Source: Chloroflexota bacterium (GTDB lineage Bacteria > Chloroflexota > Dehalococcoidia > Lucifugimonadales > Lucifugimonadaceae). From it: 64,000 bases of DNA. This document shows, one piece after another, positions 16,550 through 25,489 of the stretch. Under the pieces are notes generated by a model. It did not search any database, was not told the DNA's origin, and was given only the letters and a program-made list of their open reading frames with translations. Location: NCBI GenBank assembly GCA_013204555.1, contig JABMNO010000033.1, positions 1 through 64,000 of the forward strand, read 5' to 3'. Every line of letters starts with the position of its first letter. Positions within the stretch are counted from its first letter, which is position 1. Position numbers and translations under genes: made by a program.

Positions 16550-17856
16550 TATCCAGCCATCGCTTTCAGCGACTCCCGAGCAGCCTCCAGCGTCTGGGCG
16601 ATATCCTCATCGCCGTGTGCGGATGACATATGCCACCTCGAATTTGTGGCAAGCCTGATCCCGCGGGTGAGCATCTGCTCTGCGAATACGGCGTACTTCT
16701 CGCCATCTACGTTGGCTGCATGTTCCCGATAGTCGCGAATTGACTTTTTTTCCGTGAATGTGGTCCAGAAAGTCGAGCCAAGGCCCTGAACAAGCATGGG
16801 CACCCCTGCTTGTTCAGCAGCGTCGTTAAGGCCTTGCATCAGTTTGAGGCCTTGCGCGTTGAGGTCGTTGTAGAACCCCTCAGGGTTCTTGGCAATATGG
16901 GACAGACTGGCCTTCGCAGCGGACATGACCATCACGTTCGAGTTGAAGCTGCCACCGTGCATGATCTCGCCGGTACCAACCTTCTCCATGATTTCCGGCA
17001 GTCCGATTAGCACCGACAGTGGGAATCCGCCCGCTACCGATTTCCCATATGTGGCCAGATGAGGGACAACGCCGGTGAACTCCTGCGCGCCGCCATGGGC
17101 GACACGGAAGCCGGTGATCACTTCATCGAACACCAGTAACGCTCCATACTTCTCACAGAGATCAAGCGCGCCTGCGAGATATCCGTCGTCCGCAACGATG
17201 CAGTTGGTGTTGCCCATGATTGGTTCCATCATCACGCAGGCGATATCGTCCGGATTTGCCTGGAACACAGCCTCAAGTGCTGAGAGATCGTTCCAGGGTG
17301 CGATGATGATGTCGTCAGCCGAACCAGGCGCCATACCGAGAGATTCGCCGACCGCATTTGGCGCATCGACAGGCCCGGCTTCGCTCAGCGGCGGATGAAC
17401 GGAATATAGAACCGTGTCAGTCCAGCCGTGATAGTGCCCCTCAAACTTCACCCATTTTGAGCGACCGGTGAAGCCACGGGCTACCCGCAGAACGAGCTGA
17501 TCTATCTCAGTACCCGATGATGCGTAACGGACCAGCCCTTTGAGCGGAACTGCTGCGCGAATTAGTTCGGTTACTTCCAGCTCTTGCTCAGATTGACCGG
17601 CCAGGCAAAAGCCGTTGCCGATATCCTCTCTAACGGCATCCACAATGAAGTCTGGAGCATGACCAAATATGTTGGGTCCCATGCCCTGGACGTAATCGAC
17701 GTACTCATTGCCGTCGACGTCCCACATTCGGGAGCCTTTCCCACCCTTGAAGAACAGGGGAACGGGGCGTTCGGCCCGCCGAATCTGGCTGCTGATGCCA
17801 CCGGCGACCATGCCATTCGCTCGTTCAAATAGTTCCCGACTACGTTGGAACGTCAC
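16549..17856 (-). CDS. Class III aminotransferase, glutamate-1-semialdehyde aminomutase-like
   Basis: A PLP enzyme of 435 residues. Visible family features are YVDYVQGMGPNIFGHAP, the Asp of LVFDEVITGFR that binds the pyridine nitrogen, the Schiff-base lysine in YGKSVAGGFPL, and GGSFNSN. It resembles HemL, but its position beside FIST and formamidase genes and the lack of other haem genes suggest a catabolic amine or beta-amino-acid aminotransferase. The start is GTG 17856. The coupled FIST gene may sense its substrate; that is inference. Confidence 0.88.
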   Translation of the reverse strand: MTFQRSRELFERANGMVAGGISSQIRRAERPVPLFFKGGKGSRMWDVDGNEYVDYVQGMGPNIFGHAPDFIVDAVREDIGNGFCLAGQSEQELEVTELIRAAVPLKGLVRYASSGTEIDQLVLRVARGFTGRSKWVKFEGHYHGWTDTVLYSVHPPLSEAGPVDAPNAVGESLGMAPGSADDIIIAPWNDLSALEAVFQANPDDIACVMMEPIMGNTNCIVADDGYLAGALDLCEKYGALLVFDEVITGFRVAHGGAQEFTGVVPHLATYGKSVAGGFPLSVLIGLPEIMEKVGTGEIMHGGSFNSNVMVMSAAKASLSHIAKNPEGFYNDLNAQGLKLMQGLNDAAEQAGVPMLVQGLGSTFWTTFTEKKSIRDYREHAANVDGEKYAVFAEQMLTRGIRLATNSRWHMSSAHGDEDIAQTLEAARESLKAMAG

Positions 17857-17912
17857 TTCGCTGCCTCAGTGAATATTGCTTCAGTTGATGCTGAAGCGAG
17901 TGCTGGCTTGCC

Positions 17913-18842
17913 TCAGGTCTGCGTCCATTCTAGGTACTTCTTTTGAACTTTGGCGACGTAGCTGAACGATGGATTCACGAATTGGGTGACTCTGGCCTCC
18001 AGCACCTGGGCCAGGAGCATGTACGCCTCTTTGCGATCCATGCCGTATCCGTCTTCAAGCCAGAGGATCATTTCCGACAGCGCGATACGGAAGGCATCTT
18101 CGGCAGGTCGGGCCTGCGCGGTGGTCATTATGTAGTCCGCATTCTCAATGCGCGGCCAAGTCATCCGTGCCGGTAAATCTCGGAGTTCGACCCTTAATCG
18201 GGCGATGCCGCCGGTCTCGATGCCGCCACCACCGCTTATCTCGCCGTCACCCTGCCGAGCGTGCATATCGCCAACGTGGAGTAGCGCTCCGTCGACCTGC
18301 ACCGGTATCAGGACAGTCGCTCCGTCGGTCACTTCCTGAATATCGAAGTTGCCGCCCCATTCTCCGGCCCAGCCGTTGTGGCGGCGTTCACGTGCAGGCG
18401 CGACACCAATTACGCCGAGCATTGGCGCCATAGGCAATGAAATCTTGTCGTTCCAGAGGATCAGGCCATCCTTGAGACGAACCACTTTGCTGGTTGGCCC
18501 CACATTGGAGTCGCCAAGCCAGCCGGGCATCGCGCTGGTGCTGCCCCGATACTGCGTATAGCCAATGCCATGAGGCGTAATCGACTCCACGTGGACGGCG
18601 AGCAGCTGTCCCGCTTTTGCGCCATCAACCCAGATCGCCCCTGAAGAGGGGTTGCCACCGCGGGTGGACGGATTGCGGAGCTCTACGTACTCGGCCCTCA
18701 GATCCTCCGAGACGGTATCTGGGTCCGGGCCGCGATTCATCTGAGTTTCAATCTCAAACGTCTCGCCCTCCTTGACGGTCATCGTTGGAGCGTTATCGGG
18801 ACCGGTTTCGAAGTAGAGAGGCGATTTTGGCTGGCGTTGCAT
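17913..18842 (-). CDS. Acetamidase/formamidase family protein
   Basis: A 309-residue FmdA_AmdA-type hydrolase that would release ammonia from formamide or short amides. Typical stretches are AGQLLAVHVESITPHGIGYT, PMLGVIGVAP, the metal-region GGNFDIQEVTDG, and HVGDMHARQGDGEISGGGIE-type sequence (here with an extra Gly). It is cytoplasmic with no signal peptide. It lies 56 bases upstream of the aminotransferase on the same strand and may be co-transcribed. The actual amide is unknown. Confidence 0.88.
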   Translation of the reverse strand: MQRQPKSPLYFETGPDNAPTMTVKEGETFEIETQMNRGPDPDTVSEDLRAEYVELRNPSTRGGNPSSGAIWVDGAKAGQLLAVHVESITPHGIGYTQYRGSTSAMPGWLGDSNVGPTSKVVRLKDGLILWNDKISLPMAPMLGVIGVAPARERRHNGWAGEWGGNFDIQEVTDGATVLIPVQVDGALLHVGDMHARQGDGEISGGGGIETGGIARLRVELRDLPARMTWPRIENADYIMTTAQARPAEDAFRIALSEMILWLEDGYGMDRKEAYMLLAQVLEARVTQFVNPSFSYVAKVQKKYLEWTQT

Positions 18843-18888
18843 TGACCTGTGCCTGAATTGGGGGCGGAGTTTCAGATTGGATGTGAGT

Positions 18889-19686
18889 TTATCGGACTAG
18901 CTCATCTGTCGAAAATTCGACCTCATCGTTGAAGCGCTCGAATATGAGCGTGTAGCTCGTAGGCACGGTGGAATCCAGATCAGAGCTTTTTGAATCCTGC
19001 CCTGGGTCAATGTCCATAACTTCAACTTTGAAGACCATCGTCCTGACCAAGAAATCGGACTTGCTGATAGCGATAGTGCAAGTTCCAGAAATGGCCGTGG
19101 CGATGATCGGGGCGTTTTGATCGCCCCCGGGAAGGTAAACCCGTGAATTACCGCGAAGTTCTCCCTTCAACCAGATCACTTTGTCTTCCTCAGTACTGCC
19201 TCGGTCCAGGAAAGACAGTGCTGTGAGATTTGGCATTCGTGTTCCAAATGGCAACGTTACGGCAGGTCGATCGACCCTGAGTGGAGCGCTTTCTGGCTCA
19301 TCTGCCGCTCGCACCTCGCCCGTCCGGTCAGAGAGTGCTGTCTCGCCGTTCTCGGTCAAATTCTCCGACAGCACAGATGAATTTCCCGTCAGGTAGTGGG
19401 TACCAGCATCGGAATTCCACACGCCCGCGAGGAAGACGCGTCGATCTAACCGTTCGATACCTATCTCGTAGGTAAAGCTCGTTACGTCAGCCATGGCCGA
19501 CTGAGACGCAGCGAACACATCTGCGGGAGCGACGGTTTCAAGATCAAATTGATCGCTGGCGAGTGGCGCATCGGAGATTTCACCGCAAGACGTCGCCGCG
19601 ATGACCAACAACGATAACAATCCAGCGAGAGCGGCACTGCGGCGGTCGGTCCGACGAAATGAGGCCTTCAATTTTCTTTGAATCAT
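18889..19686 (-). CDS. Lipoprotein of unknown function, possibly LppX/LprG-like
   Basis: Starting at ATG 19686 the protein has 265 residues, with a basic n-region, a hydrophobic helix and the lipobox AATSC, so it should be a surface lipoprotein. The mature part begins with a segment (ADVFAASQSAMADVTSFTYE) that resembles the first helix and strand of LolA/LppX-type lipid-binding folds. The rest is strand-rich. Upstream in-frame starts at 19731 and 19710 are possible but would lengthen the n-region. It is the downstream neighbour of a second lipoprotein gene and an S9 peptidase on the same strand. No function is assigned. Confidence 0.7.
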   Translation of the reverse strand: MIQRKLKASFRRTDRRSAALAGLLSLLVIAATSCGEISDAPLASDQFDLETVAPADVFAASQSAMADVTSFTYEIGIERLDRRVFLAGVWNSDAGTHYLTGNSSVLSENLTENGETALSDRTGEVRAADEPESAPLRVDRPAVTLPFGTRMPNLTALSFLDRGSTEEDKVIWLKGELRGNSRVYLPGGDQNAPIIATAISGTCTIAISKSDFLVRTMVFKVEVMDIDPGQDSKSSDLDSTVPTSYTLIFERFNDEVEFSTDELVR

Positions 19687-19755
19687 CGACAGGATTCCCG
19701 GGTGACGCATGATATTTATCAGGCGCCCCAAAAACGAAACTCAGCCGATCTCACG

Positions 19756-21057
19756 CTACTCATATACTGCCAGGCCGTAGGCAATATCAAGGTGATCCAC
19801 GCTGAACAGGCCCTGGTCAGGATGAGGGAGCAGCCGGGCGATAACAGCGCGGCCAGAGGTCCCGATTTCGATCTCATCTACCAGCGAAGCCCACGTTCCT
19901 TCGCCGCTCACCTGGCTGCCGCTAGTAATACGTGTAGCCAATTTCTGGGCGTTGCGTTCGGCCGTCGGCTCATCGGGATTGATGATGACAATCGTGGCGT
20001 ACGCAGTGCCGGTGTCCACGCCCCAGCCGATTGAGATGAGGTTGAACTCCTCAAGAGGTTCGGTCTCGCGCAATTTGGAGATCGCCTGTGCAACCGGGAC
20101 AGAACTCAAACTGGCGGAAATTGCAGCAGCGTCGTTGATTTCGAACGGCGTATCCGAGAACCACGCCGCGTACGTGCCTGCTATGGCATGGGCAGCGGCA
20201 GCGAGTTCAAAATCTGGTTCATCGAGGAGCGATGGGATGGTTCCATTCGACACGTCGATGAAACTTTTCATGCGGTCGTCAGTGAGGGTCCGCATAGCGA
20301 TTCCATCCCGGAATAGCAGCCTGCCACCTCGCCCGGCGTGATCGTACATTGGGGGCGCAAAGCGATCATTGAGATCGCCGATAAGCTCCAGACCCCAGGA
20401 GTAGAACGTTGTGCCGTCATACTCAACGACGACGTGATCCCGACATGTGGCGCACTCCCCCAGCGTGGCAATAATCGCTGACGAATCAAGGTCGCCCACC
20501 ACTACTTCCAGCGGTTGCACGGTTGGCCCGGCCATCGCGCTTCCATCAATGTTGCGTTGATCGAATCCGAGCGCTGCATACGAGTTCGTCAGTGCACCAG
20601 CAATGTCAAAGCCAGAGATTCTTGGCGAAGGCATCCGCGGTCTGGAGAACAGGTTGGTGCCGGACCGAGTAGTGCCCAGATCTGCATAGAACTGCTCCAT
20701 GGCGCCGATCCCGGAGTCGCTGGTCGGTCTTGAAGCGCCAAGGCTCTCCCACGCATCCCAGATTGGGAGGAAATCATTGACCCAGACCTGTCGCCGGTTA
20801 TCGACAGTACTCGGAATCTGAGACAACAACTGTTGGAATCTGGGTGACGCTGATTTCACCGCCGTGTTGAGTCGGGATTGTTCAACTTGCCCGGTAGAAG
20901 CGAACCGCCCCTGAGGAGCGGTTGGGCCGATCTGTATTTCACCTCCAATGGGTGAGTCCTCGTCGCCCCCGTCCCCGCCGCCGCTACACGCGATAAGCGC
21001 CGTTCCAGCGAAAGCCAGGAGGACCACAATGAGGAGCTTTCGTGAACGATTGATCAA
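19756..21057 (-). CDS. Lipoprotein of unknown function
   Basis: A 433-residue exported protein. The signal peptide INRSRKLLIVVLLAFAGTALIAC ends in a clear lipobox, followed by a Gly/Asp-rich linker. The remaining roughly 390 residues match no domain I recognise. They contain one CATCRD cysteine pair and several beta-strand-like stretches. The best start is TTG 21057, because TTGA overlaps the stop of the S9 peptidase by four bases; TTG 21075 is also open. The coupling links it to the peptidase, perhaps as an accessory surface protein. Confidence 0.7.
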   Translation of the reverse strand: MINRSRKLLIVVLLAFAGTALIACSGGGDGGDEDSPIGGEIQIGPTAPQGRFASTGQVEQSRLNTAVKSASPRFQQLLSQIPSTVDNRRQVWVNDFLPIWDAWESLGASRPTSDSGIGAMEQFYADLGTTRSGTNLFSRPRMPSPRISGFDIAGALTNSYAALGFDQRNIDGSAMAGPTVQPLEVVVGDLDSSAIIATLGECATCRDHVVVEYDGTTFYSWGLELIGDLNDRFAPPMYDHAGRGGRLLFRDGIAMRTLTDDRMKSFIDVSNGTIPSLLDEPDFELAAAAHAIAGTYAAWFSDTPFEINDAAAISASLSSVPVAQAISKLRETEPLEEFNLISIGWGVDTGTAYATIVIINPDEPTAERNAQKLATRITSGSQVSGEGTWASLVDEIEIGTSGRAVIARLLPHPDQGLFSVDHLDIAYGLAVYE

Positions 21058-22985
21058 GCGGACGGTTTCAACCAACGTTCAAACCAGCCAACCATTCGAT
21101 TGCCGATGTCAATCTGATGTTCATACTCCGAGACTCCGTGCGGTTCTCTGGGGTACACGACGAGCTCGGAGACAACGTCGTGATCCTGGAGAGCTCGGTA
21201 CCACTGATATGCCTGCTCAACCGGCACATCCTCATCTTGCTCACCATGCAGAATCAATGTTGGAGTGGAGACGTTCTCAATGAAGTTGAGGGATGAGAAT
21301 TTCGCATGCTCTGATGCCGCCTCATAGGGATTCGCTCCGTCGTAGTGCATCACATCCCAGGTGTGCAGGTACGACGTGCCGTGGAACGACCGCCAATCCG
21401 ATATGCCCGCGCCCATTACTGCCGCTGCAAATCGCTTGGTCTGGCTAACGGCCCATGCACTGATGAACCCGCCGTAGCTCCAGCCTGTAATACCCAGGCG
21501 ATCTGGATCCGATATCCCCTCGTCAATCAGGTAGTCGAGCCCTGCCATCATGTCTCCAAAATCGGCGCCACCCATATCGCCAATACTGGCTTCAGCCCAC
21601 TCCAGGCCGCGACCCGTAGAGCCTCGGTAGTTCGGCAGATACACCGCCATGCCTGCGGCGGCGAGCAAGAACGGCCACTGGCGGCCATCATGTATCCCGC
21701 CTCTGACCGCACTCACCGGCCCTCCGTGGATCAGCATGACGGTAGGCAGGGGCTCATCGCCCGAACGTCCCGGGGGAAGGACGAGGTAGCCACTAACGGA
21801 TTTGCCATCCTCCGATTGCCACTCAATAGGGCGCATTGTTCCTGGTTGGAACTCCATCGGAGGCGTTACCGAAGCTGATAACGCTGCAGAGCCATCTTCA
21901 ATAGCGCCAGTGAAGATGCTGGTCAGTGATTCATAATCTGTGATTGTTGCGACGATCTGTCCGTTCGCGTTCACGGAGAACGACTTCAGCCATGACTCTG
22001 ATTGCCACGCCCACTTCGGCGGGCCGCCCTTGAGATCGATCTCAGCGATACCGGAACCACCTCCCACGTTCGCTGTGGCCAGTAGCTCTTCTCCCATCCA
22101 CTGCACGCGATCGAAGCTGGATTCGGCGTCCGGCGTCAGTGCGAGCGGTTCGCCGCCGCTTGCGGGGACAAGCATCACTTCACCGGCGTCACTTCCGCGG
22201 TCGGACCAGTGGCTCGTGATGTACACGACGGCCTCGCCATCAGGCGTCCATGAGGGTTTTCCCAACTGGCGTGGGGTATCGACAATAACTTTGACCTCAC
22301 CAGTGGCGATCTCAATAACGGCGAGTTTGCACTTGTACCAATCCCACTCGAACGGCACATTTGAGATCACCGCGGCAATTCGTTGACCGTCTGGTGAGAT
22401 GGCGTACTCCCATATCTGGATGCCATCGGGTGAAATCTGTTCAGGAGATTCGGAATCCAGGGCAACTCGCCAGACTCGGGTGAATCGGGGAACTGCCTCG
22501 TACTCGACAGCATCCCGCCCCGCATCTTTTGCCGTCTTTATTTCTTCATCAAGTGGATCGATCATGAGAAACGTTATGGCAGAGCCGTCGGGCATCCACT
22601 TCAATGGATCGAGGCTACGGGGACTAGGGATCGAACCCTGCACATCGGTTAATGCTCTCGCTTCACCGCCGCCAACCGGTAGAACGTAAATCTGTCTTTG
22701 GCCGGCCATTGCTCGATCAGAGACGAACGCCAGCAGAGAGCCGTCCGGTGACCAACGAGGCCCGGAGTTGGCACTGGTCCCATGCGTCAGATTGATCGGG
22801 TCGGTCGCTCCGGCGATCAACAGCCGGATATTGCTAACGAGCGATGGTGACTTTGAACCATCACCTTTTGTGTAGGCATTCCCTGCGACGTACGCCACCG
22901 AGCCATCGGACGGTGAAACTTGAACGTCGCTAATCGACTCAATTCGTACACTCGCCTCAACTGTCAATTGTTTGGTCACACGCAC
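21054..22985 (-). CDS. S9 family prolyl oligopeptidase-type serine peptidase
   Basis: A 643-residue protein with a beta-propeller in residues 1-370 (repeated SPDG and WSPDG blades) and an alpha/beta hydrolase domain after it. The catalytic serine is in GWSYGGF, the aspartate in EQDEDVPVEQ and the histidine in REPHGVSE. It resembles acylaminoacyl-peptidases and dipeptidyl peptidases and would cleave short peptides. No signal peptide is visible, so it is probably cytoplasmic. The start codon is one of several GTGs near 22985. An intrinsic terminator at 23049-23080 insulates it from the gene upstream. Confidence 0.92.
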   Translation of the reverse strand: MRVTKQLTVEASVRIESISDVQVSPSDGSVAYVAGNAYTKGDGSKSPSLVSNIRLLIAGATDPINLTHGTSANSGPRWSPDGSLLAFVSDRAMAGQRQIYVLPVGGGEARALTDVQGSIPSPRSLDPLKWMPDGSAITFLMIDPLDEEIKTAKDAGRDAVEYEAVPRFTRVWRVALDSESPEQISPDGIQIWEYAISPDGQRIAAVISNVPFEWDWYKCKLAVIEIATGEVKVIVDTPRQLGKPSWTPDGEAVVYITSHWSDRGSDAGEVMLVPASGGEPLALTPDAESSFDRVQWMGEELLATANVGGGSGIAEIDLKGGPPKWAWQSESWLKSFSVNANGQIVATITDYESLTSIFTGAIEDGSAALSASVTPPMEFQPGTMRPIEWQSEDGKSVSGYLVLPPGRSGDEPLPTVMLIHGGPVSAVRGGIHDGRQWPFLLAAAGMAVYLPNYRGSTGRGLEWAEASIGDMGGADFGDMMAGLDYLIDEGISDPDRLGITGWSYGGFISAWAVSQTKRFAAAVMGAGISDWRSFHGTSYLHTWDVMHYDGANPYEAASEHAKFSSLNFIENVSTPTLILHGEQDEDVPVEQAYQWYRALQDHDVVSELVVYPREPHGVSEYEHQIDIGNRMVGWFERWLKPSA

Positions 22986-23048
22986 ACCTCTGAATTATTC
23001 GAACCTGGCTGGTTGGAATGGTAACGGCGCAGGGGCCGTGAGACAAAA

Positions 23049-23080
23049 AGAAAGACCGCAGATTAATCTGCGGTCTTTCT
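23049..23080 (-). terminator. Intrinsic terminator after the coiled-coil gene
   Basis: A perfect 16-base half-palindrome (AGAAAGACCGCAGATT and complement) with TTAA at the tip. On the minus strand it is followed by a T-rich run, which fits termination of the coiled-coil gene that ends at 23100. Confidence 0.93.
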
Positions 23081-23099
23081 GAATTACGAGGAATTCTGG

Positions 23100-23978
23100 T
23101 TAGGCGGCTTTTTTGACCCTTCGGGGAGCAGCCTTCCGGGTAGTTGTCTTCTTAGCCTGGGTTTTGACCGGCGTGACGATCTCTACTGGCTCGGGCTGCT
23201 CGATTACATCAAATTTCGCGCTCTCAGGCACGTAAGAAGACGCCCTGGCAGCGAGTCCGGGGGAGGTGGCCCTGATACGGGCGGTCTCTGTCAGGATTCG
23301 TTGCGCTTCCAACTCTTCTTCTATCGAGGTCCTGGCGATTTCAATGTCGGTAAGAAGTGCCTGAATCTCTGCCGCTGTGTCTGTCTGCATTTGATCGCGA
23401 ATTCCGTCAGCATCGGCATTAGCCTGAGCGATCAATTCATCGACCCTGGCTCGAGCTTCTTCTTCGATCTGAGCGGCTGAGGCCTCTGCCTCGGAGATGA
23501 TCCGTGACGATTCACTTGCGCTTGCGGCTCCGGCCTCAACGCCCCTTTCTTCCGATTCTCTCAGGATCTTAGCGGTCCGATCTTCGGTGTCTGAATGCAC
23601 CTTCGACGAATAAGCGTCTGCGTCTTCCCGTGCCCTGCGCGCCATCTCATATTCGGATTTGGCATCGTTACTGCGTCGATCGAGGTCGGCTTCAATGTTG
23701 GCTTTCAGTCGTTCTGCGCTGGCCAGGGATTCCTGTGCCGTTTTGAGATCCGATTCAGCCTGCTTGCGAAGATCGGTGCAGTACTCTTCCGTCGCCCTCA
23801 TCGCTTCTTGCTCGGCATGTCGGCGTGCGTCTTCCGCCTCTGTGCGCCTTGCACGAGCGTCTGAAACTCCATTGCGAGAAAGCTCCCGCAGCACCATCGC
23901 CTCCCGCCAGAGAGATTGAACGGAATCGCGGTTGAAGCCCGCTCCACCCAGTTCAGAGTTCATTCGACCTGCCATCAA
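23100..23978 (-). CDS. Long coiled-coil protein with Lys/Arg-rich C-terminal tail
   Basis: This 292-residue protein is nearly all helix. Residues about 25-215 are a charged, alanine-rich heptad-like coiled coil rich in Glu, Ala and Arg (AEDARRHAEQEA, SEYEMARRAREDAD). The tail from about 255 is basic and repetitive (KKTTTRKAAPRRVKKAA), like histone-H1-type or nucleic-acid-binding tails. The long helix resembles DivIVA/ATP-synthase-b-like coiled coils, but no true domain is assigned. It could be a cytoskeletal or nucleoid-linked scaffold. It is a single gene with its own terminator. Confidence 0.72.
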   Translation of the reverse strand: MMAGRMNSELGGAGFNRDSVQSLWREAMVLRELSRNGVSDARARRTEAEDARRHAEQEAMRATEEYCTDLRKQAESDLKTAQESLASAERLKANIEADLDRRSNDAKSEYEMARRAREDADAYSSKVHSDTEDRTAKILRESEERGVEAGAASASESSRIISEAEASAAQIEEEARARVDELIAQANADADGIRDQMQTDTAAEIQALLTDIEIARTSIEEELEAQRILTETARIRATSPGLAARASSYVPESAKFDVIEQPEPVEIVTPVKTQAKKTTTRKAAPRRVKKAA

Positions 23979-24219
23979 TTCCCGCCTTGCCTGATATCCC
24001 CGGTTCCAATGTCACCGCGCGATCTATTAGTCTGACCGCACATATAGCATCGTAAATAATGCTTGATCTCTCGTGACCGCTAATCTCGCCCTAATTGGCT
24101 AAGTGGTAACCCGCAGCACGTGGCTCAATATGGAAGTGCAACTGTCTAATATGCCCAATCACCCACACACGCCCTATCGCACAGAGATGACTCCTCAAGG
24201 CGATACGGAGCTTTCTGGT

Positions 24220-24948
24220 GTGACTATTGAGTTCCATGAGTCGCTGAGTTCAACGAGTGATCTTGCGGCGATGAGGCTTGAGTCCATGAATACGGTGGCG
24301 ATTGTTGTGGTCGCTGACAGTCAATCGGCTGGTCGCGGTCGTTTTTCCAGGACCTGGAACTCAAATGCTGGTGACGATTTGCTTGTTTCGATTGGTCTGC
24401 GACCGACTGCTGCCGTAGCTGCTCAACTGGCAATGATTTCTGCAGTGGCTGCGGCAGACACAGTTGAGCAACTAACTAACCAAGAGGCCACGATCAAATG
24501 GCCGAATGACATCAGGGTCCGTGGCAAGAAGATCTCAGGAATCCTCATCGAATCTCAAGTGCAGAGTGAGCGGTTCAGGACCATCGTGGGTATCGGGCTC
24601 AACCTGAATCTCGATCCGGCGGCATTCCCCGAAATCGCTGATCTGGCCACAAGCGTTCGGATGGTGACGGGTGAACGCGTGGACCGCTCAGAGGCATTGG
24701 GAGTGCTGATCGAAAACCTGGACCGGGCGTATACGTTGGTTTGCCGGGGAGGGTCCGTGCATTCTGAGTGGAAATCCAAGCTCGACACGATGGGTAAAGC
24801 CGTGGAGTTCACTGTCCAGCCATCAGGAGAACTCGTGCGAGGCATAGCCACTGACGTCACACCTGAAGGATTGCTGCTGGTCCAGATGGATGACGGCCGT
24901 CTGGTTGAACTCGACGCGGGCGAAGTAACCTCGCAATCCTTGAACTGA
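24220..24948 (+). CDS. birA: Biotin--[acetyl-CoA-carboxylase] ligase
   Basis: A monofunctional biotin protein ligase: it makes biotinyl-AMP and transfers biotin to the carrier lysine of carboxylases. Key segments are STSDLA, the biotin-binding GRGRFSRTW loop, KWPNDI, and GKKISGILIE followed by VGIGLNLN; a C-terminal beta-domain is present. There is no N-terminal helix-turn-helix, so it is not a repressor. The start is uncertain. GTG 24220 follows GGAG with a 9-base spacer and gives 242 residues, while ATG 24130, 24151 and 24188 would add a non-conserved extension. The stop overlaps the next start (TGATG). Confidence 0.9.
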   Translation: MTIEFHESLSSTSDLAAMRLESMNTVAIVVVADSQSAGRGRFSRTWNSNAGDDLLVSIGLRPTAAVAAQLAMISAVAAADTVEQLTNQEATIKWPNDIRVRGKKISGILIESQVQSERFRTIVGIGLNLNLDPAAFPEIADLATSVRMVTGERVDRSEALGVLIENLDRAYTLVCRGGSVHSEWKSKLDTMGKAVEFTVQPSGELVRGIATDVTPEGLLLVQMDDGRLVELDAGEVTSQSLN

Positions 24949-25235
24949 TGTCACGAGGAACGAACACCGTCACGCTTGAGGTCAAGGTCACTCCGCGATC
25001 GAAACGGAACTCAGTTGAGTTCACATCTTCCGGTCAGCTGCGAGTCCACGTTACTGTCGCCCCAGAGGCAGGGAAAGCGAATGAGGCGGTGTTGAAGTTG
25101 CTCGCCAAGTCGCTCGGGATTCCAAAATCGAGAATGTCGATCATTCGTGGACAGACGAACAGAGACAAGGTGATCGCAATCGAAGGATTTGATGCGAGCG
25201 AACTAGATGCTCGACTCAACGCTCTGTCTGACTAG
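24948..25235 (+). CDS. DUF167 family protein (YggU)
   Basis: A 95-residue cytoplasmic protein with the DUF167 signature: VKVTPRSKRN near the N-terminus, then APEAGKANEAVLKLLAK, then IIRGQTNRDKVI. The biochemical role of the family is unknown. It starts in a TGATG overlap with birA and converges with the YggT gene, sharing a CTAG stop palindrome. The yggU-yggT-proC neighbourhood is common in bacteria, here with yggU on the opposite strand. Confidence 0.93.
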   Translation: MSRGTNTVTLEVKVTPRSKRNSVEFTSSGQLRVHVTVAPEAGKANEAVLKLLAKSLGIPKSRMSIIRGQTNRDKVIAIEGFDASELDARLNALSD

Positions 25236-25483
25236 ATCGGAGACCCAAGCCATCTCGCCACAGTGAACAGGACGAAGATGGCGATCATAGGGCTGAAGTC
25301 AAACATCCCAGCCCTCGGAATAAGTCGCGATAGAGGAACCAGAATTGGGTCAGTTAGCTGAATCAATATCTGGACGGCCTGATTGTTCCGAGCATTTGGG
25401 AACCATGAAAGAAGCGCTCGCGCAACAATCATCCATGCCATTAGCGATAAAATGAAGCCAATAAAAGACTGAAGTTCAGTCAT
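25232..25483 (-). CDS. YggT family membrane protein
   Basis: An 83-residue protein with two membrane helices, the conserved WMIVARALLSWFP segment in the first half, and the DPILVPLSRLIPRAGMFDFSPMIAI motif in the second. Family members are linked to membrane and division-site organisation and osmotic stress, but the mechanism is unsettled. It lies six bases downstream of proC and is probably co-transcribed with it. Confidence 0.92.
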   Translation of the reverse strand: MTELQSFIGFILSLMAWMIVARALLSWFPNARNNQAVQILIQLTDPILVPLSRLIPRAGMFDFSPMIAIFVLFTVARWLGSPI

Positions 25484-25489
25484 AAAGGA

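Noticed and set aside
22625-22645. GGGATCGAACCCTGCA resembles a tRNA T-arm
   Set aside because: It lies inside the S9 peptidase coding region, and no acceptor or anticodon arm surrounds it.
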